Below, one piece after another: positions 63,401-64,000 of a stretch of DNA of 64,000 nucleotides (position 1 is the first letter of the stretch; every line of letters starts with the position of its first letter). The stretch is from an uncultured Formosa sp. Lineage in GTDB: Bacteria > Bacteroidota > Bacteroidia > Flavobacteriales > Flavobacteriaceae. The notes below the pieces were generated by a model. The model was not told the origin of the DNA. It searched no databases and saw nothing but the letters and a program-made list of their open reading frames with translations. The DNA lies in contig NZ_CANMTH010000012.1 of the NCBI RefSeq assembly GCF_947500765.1, positions 1-64,000 of the forward strand, in the 5' to 3' direction. A program made the translations under genes and the position numbers.

Positions 63401-63785
63401 ATAATGCGTCTGTGTAAGTTACAATAATAGCTGGCTTTTTACGTGAGTTTATACGGTTTAAAACTTCGGCACGTAATAATACGTTAGCATTATCGGTTTC
63501 TTCAATTTGATAAGGTCTGCGGTAACTTCCAGGATAAAAGAGTACATCCTTGGTGTTTAACAACTGTTCTAAGTCGTTTAAATAATAAGCGGCCTCTTCT
63601 TTATCATTAAATATTAAGAGAAAAGGCTTTTCTGCATATTTAAAAACTTCAGCAATTACTAAAGAAAAAGACGACCCAATTAGGCCTTTTAAAACCGTTT
63701 TATTTTCACTTTTAGAAATAGCAAGTTGCAAATTTTGCGTTTGCAAAGTTTGTGCAAATGTTTGCAAGAGGTTATTTTTACTCAA
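60438..63785 (-). CDS. mfd: Transcription-repair coupling factor Mfd
   Basis: 1115 aa, near the usual 1150. It has an N-terminal UvrB-homology region, an RNA-polymerase-interacting (CarD-like) domain (ITLKELTNLEIGDYVTHIDHGVGRFGG), RecG-type helicase motifs (GDVGFGKTEVA, DEEQKFGV, TATPIPRTL, VESGLDVPNANTI and MRGRVGR) and a TRCF C-terminal domain. Mfd displaces stalled RNA polymerase and recruits UvrA to damage. Confidence 0.96.
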   Translation of the reverse strand: MSKNNLLQTFAQTLQTQNLQLAISKSENKTVLKGLIGSSFSLVIAEVFKYAEKPFLLIFNDKEEAAYYLNDLEQLLNTKDVLFYPGSYRRPYQIEETDNANVLLRAEVLNRINSRKKPAIIVTYTDALFEKVVTKKELERNTLKIAVNDNLSIDFVNEILFEYKFKRVDFVTEPGEFSVRGGIVDVFSFSHDEPYRIEFFGDDVDSIRTFDVETQLSTEQIKKISIIPNVENKLLDESRESFIKYISSKTVIFSKNSQLLFSGSDVLFGKAVEAFENLNSEIKHSAPNELFCNAELLKKQLLKFTVVEFGSGYYFTKSIDTGIVFNTTPQPSFNKQFDLLIENLNSNHNKGFTNYIACISEQQAKRFHDIFNDIEQGVSYQTIVLSLHQGFIDHTNKVLCYTDHQIFERYHKFSLKNGYAKKQSITLKELTNLEIGDYVTHIDHGVGRFGGLQKIDVEGKKQEAIKLIYGERDILYLSIHALHKITKFNGKDGKAPKIHKLGSNAWKILKQKTKTRVKEIAFNLIKLYAKRKLEKGYQYNPDSHLQHELEASFIYEDTPDQSTSTADIKNDMESERPMDRLVCGDVGFGKTEVAIRAAFKAVDNGKQVAVLVPTTILAYQHHKTFKERLKDFPVTVDYVNRFRTAKEKRETLELLEKGHVDIIIGTHQLVNKNVVFKDLGLLIVDEEQKFGVAVKEKLKTLKDNVDVLTLTATPIPRTLQFSLMAARDLSVITTPPPNRYPIESNVIRFEEETIRDAVSYEIQRGGQIYFIHNRIENIKEVAGLIQRLVPDAKVGIGHGQMEGKKLENLMLSFMNGDFDVLVSTTIVESGLDVPNANTIFINNANNFGLSDLHQMRGRVGRSNKKAFCYFITPEYSSMTEDARKRITALEQFTELGSGFNIAMKDLEIRGAGDLLGGEQSGFINDIGFDTYQKILNEAIEELKENEFKDLYPEEEGKPKEYVKDITIDTDFELLFPDDYVNNIAERLNLYTQLNQLKTEDELIAFEKELIDRFGELPVQVVDLLNSVRVKWLATKIGLEKLVMKQGKMVGYFVSDQQSSFYQSASFTNVLKFVQSHPKACKMKEKQTRAGLRLLLTFDHIKTVKQALLALQPILN

Positions 63786-63801
63786 GTCAATTTATTTTTT
63801 G

Positions 63802-63809
63802 CAAATATA
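63802..63809 (-). promoter_or_regulatory. -7 promoter element TATATTTG for mfd
   Basis: An exact TAnnTTTG match on the minus strand, 16 bp before the mfd start. Confidence 0.6.
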
Positions 63810-63961
63810 GGGTATGCGTTTATAAATTATGTTAATGATTTATGAAATTAAAAATTGAGATTAATTTGATTTTTCTTAAATTAAAGATTAAAATTTAATA
63901 ATAATTAAATATATTAACAATTAAACTTTATTTATATTAGTCGCCTTAAAAAATAAAAGAT

Positions 63962-64000
63962 ATGTCTTATTCAAAATTATTTGGTAGCGGGTTTACAGAA
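63962..64000 (+). CDS. Start of a gene running out of the window
   Basis: ATG at 63962 opens a frame of 13 codons, MSYSKLFGSGFTE, up to the window end. The start resembles, from memory only, TerB-family proteins of flavobacteria, but 13 residues cannot support that. Confidence 0.45.
   Translation, partial: MSYSKLFGSGFTE

Overview
The window is AT-rich chromosomal DNA from a member of the Bacteroidota, very probably a marine Flavobacteriaceae. The evidence is a PorP/SprF protein with a gliding-motility C-terminal domain protein (type IX secretion), SusC/SusD-type uptake genes, many TAnnTTTG (-7) promoters with a TTTG/TTG upstream element, an almost complete lack of Shine-Dalgarno sequences, and two intergenic palindrome types that I recall from flavobacterial genomes. 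No phage, plasmid, IS transposase, CRISPR array or rRNA operon was seen. There is one tRNA gene (Asn).

Layout. 1-5706: the 3' part of a collagen-like adhesin with long exact tandem repeats, then a CHU_C-type secreted protein, a PorP/SprF protein and an OmpA/TPR/PD40 lattice protein; this is a surface-adhesin and type IX export locus. 5870-11694: housekeeping and accessory genes (alpha/beta hydrolase, AraC regulator, HD phosphohydrolase, acyl-ACP desaturase plus PlsC, bacilliredoxin). 11967-19481: a DjlA-like protein, then two convergent ferrous-metal transport loci. The first encodes a DtxR regulator, a membrane-tethered DtxR-FeoA hybrid and a FeoB split into G-domain and membrane proteins. 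The second is a conventional feoA-feoB with a 47-aa Cys-tailed membrane protein. 19554-21896: a SCO protein, RseP and tRNA-Asn. 22656-27541: a TonB receptor with a His-rich small protein, then a YeiH/LysR pair. 27668-35670: small envelope proteins, a CBS protein, a second-type Ssb, PEP carboxylase and ferritin. 35728-48437: DMT exporter, HDAC-like deacetylase, Tex, NlpE/META lipoprotein, MetG, LD-carboxypeptidase, S9 peptidase, YraN and a 2-hydroxyacid dehydrogenase. 48895-59019: a SusC/SusD locus with a secreted alpha/beta hydrolase, a TPR-membrane-HTH regulator, a sulfatase and an apparently exported Asp/Glu racemase. 59128-63785: a TlpA-like thioredoxin and Mfd. The window ends just inside a new gene.

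The points most worth following are: (i) FeoB divided by one in-frame stop codon and preceded by a membrane-anchored DtxR-FeoA hybrid; (ii) a 60-bp block repeated without gaps upstream of both the secreted hydrolase and susC, flanking the likely regulator gene; (iii) a putative periplasmic amino-acid racemase in a SusCD-sulfatase operon that has no glycoside hydrolase; (iv) three 20-bp-phased repeats upstream of ssb; and (v) an orphan promoter and terminator pair that may mark a small RNA. All calls rest on reading the sequence and translations; no database search was possible.
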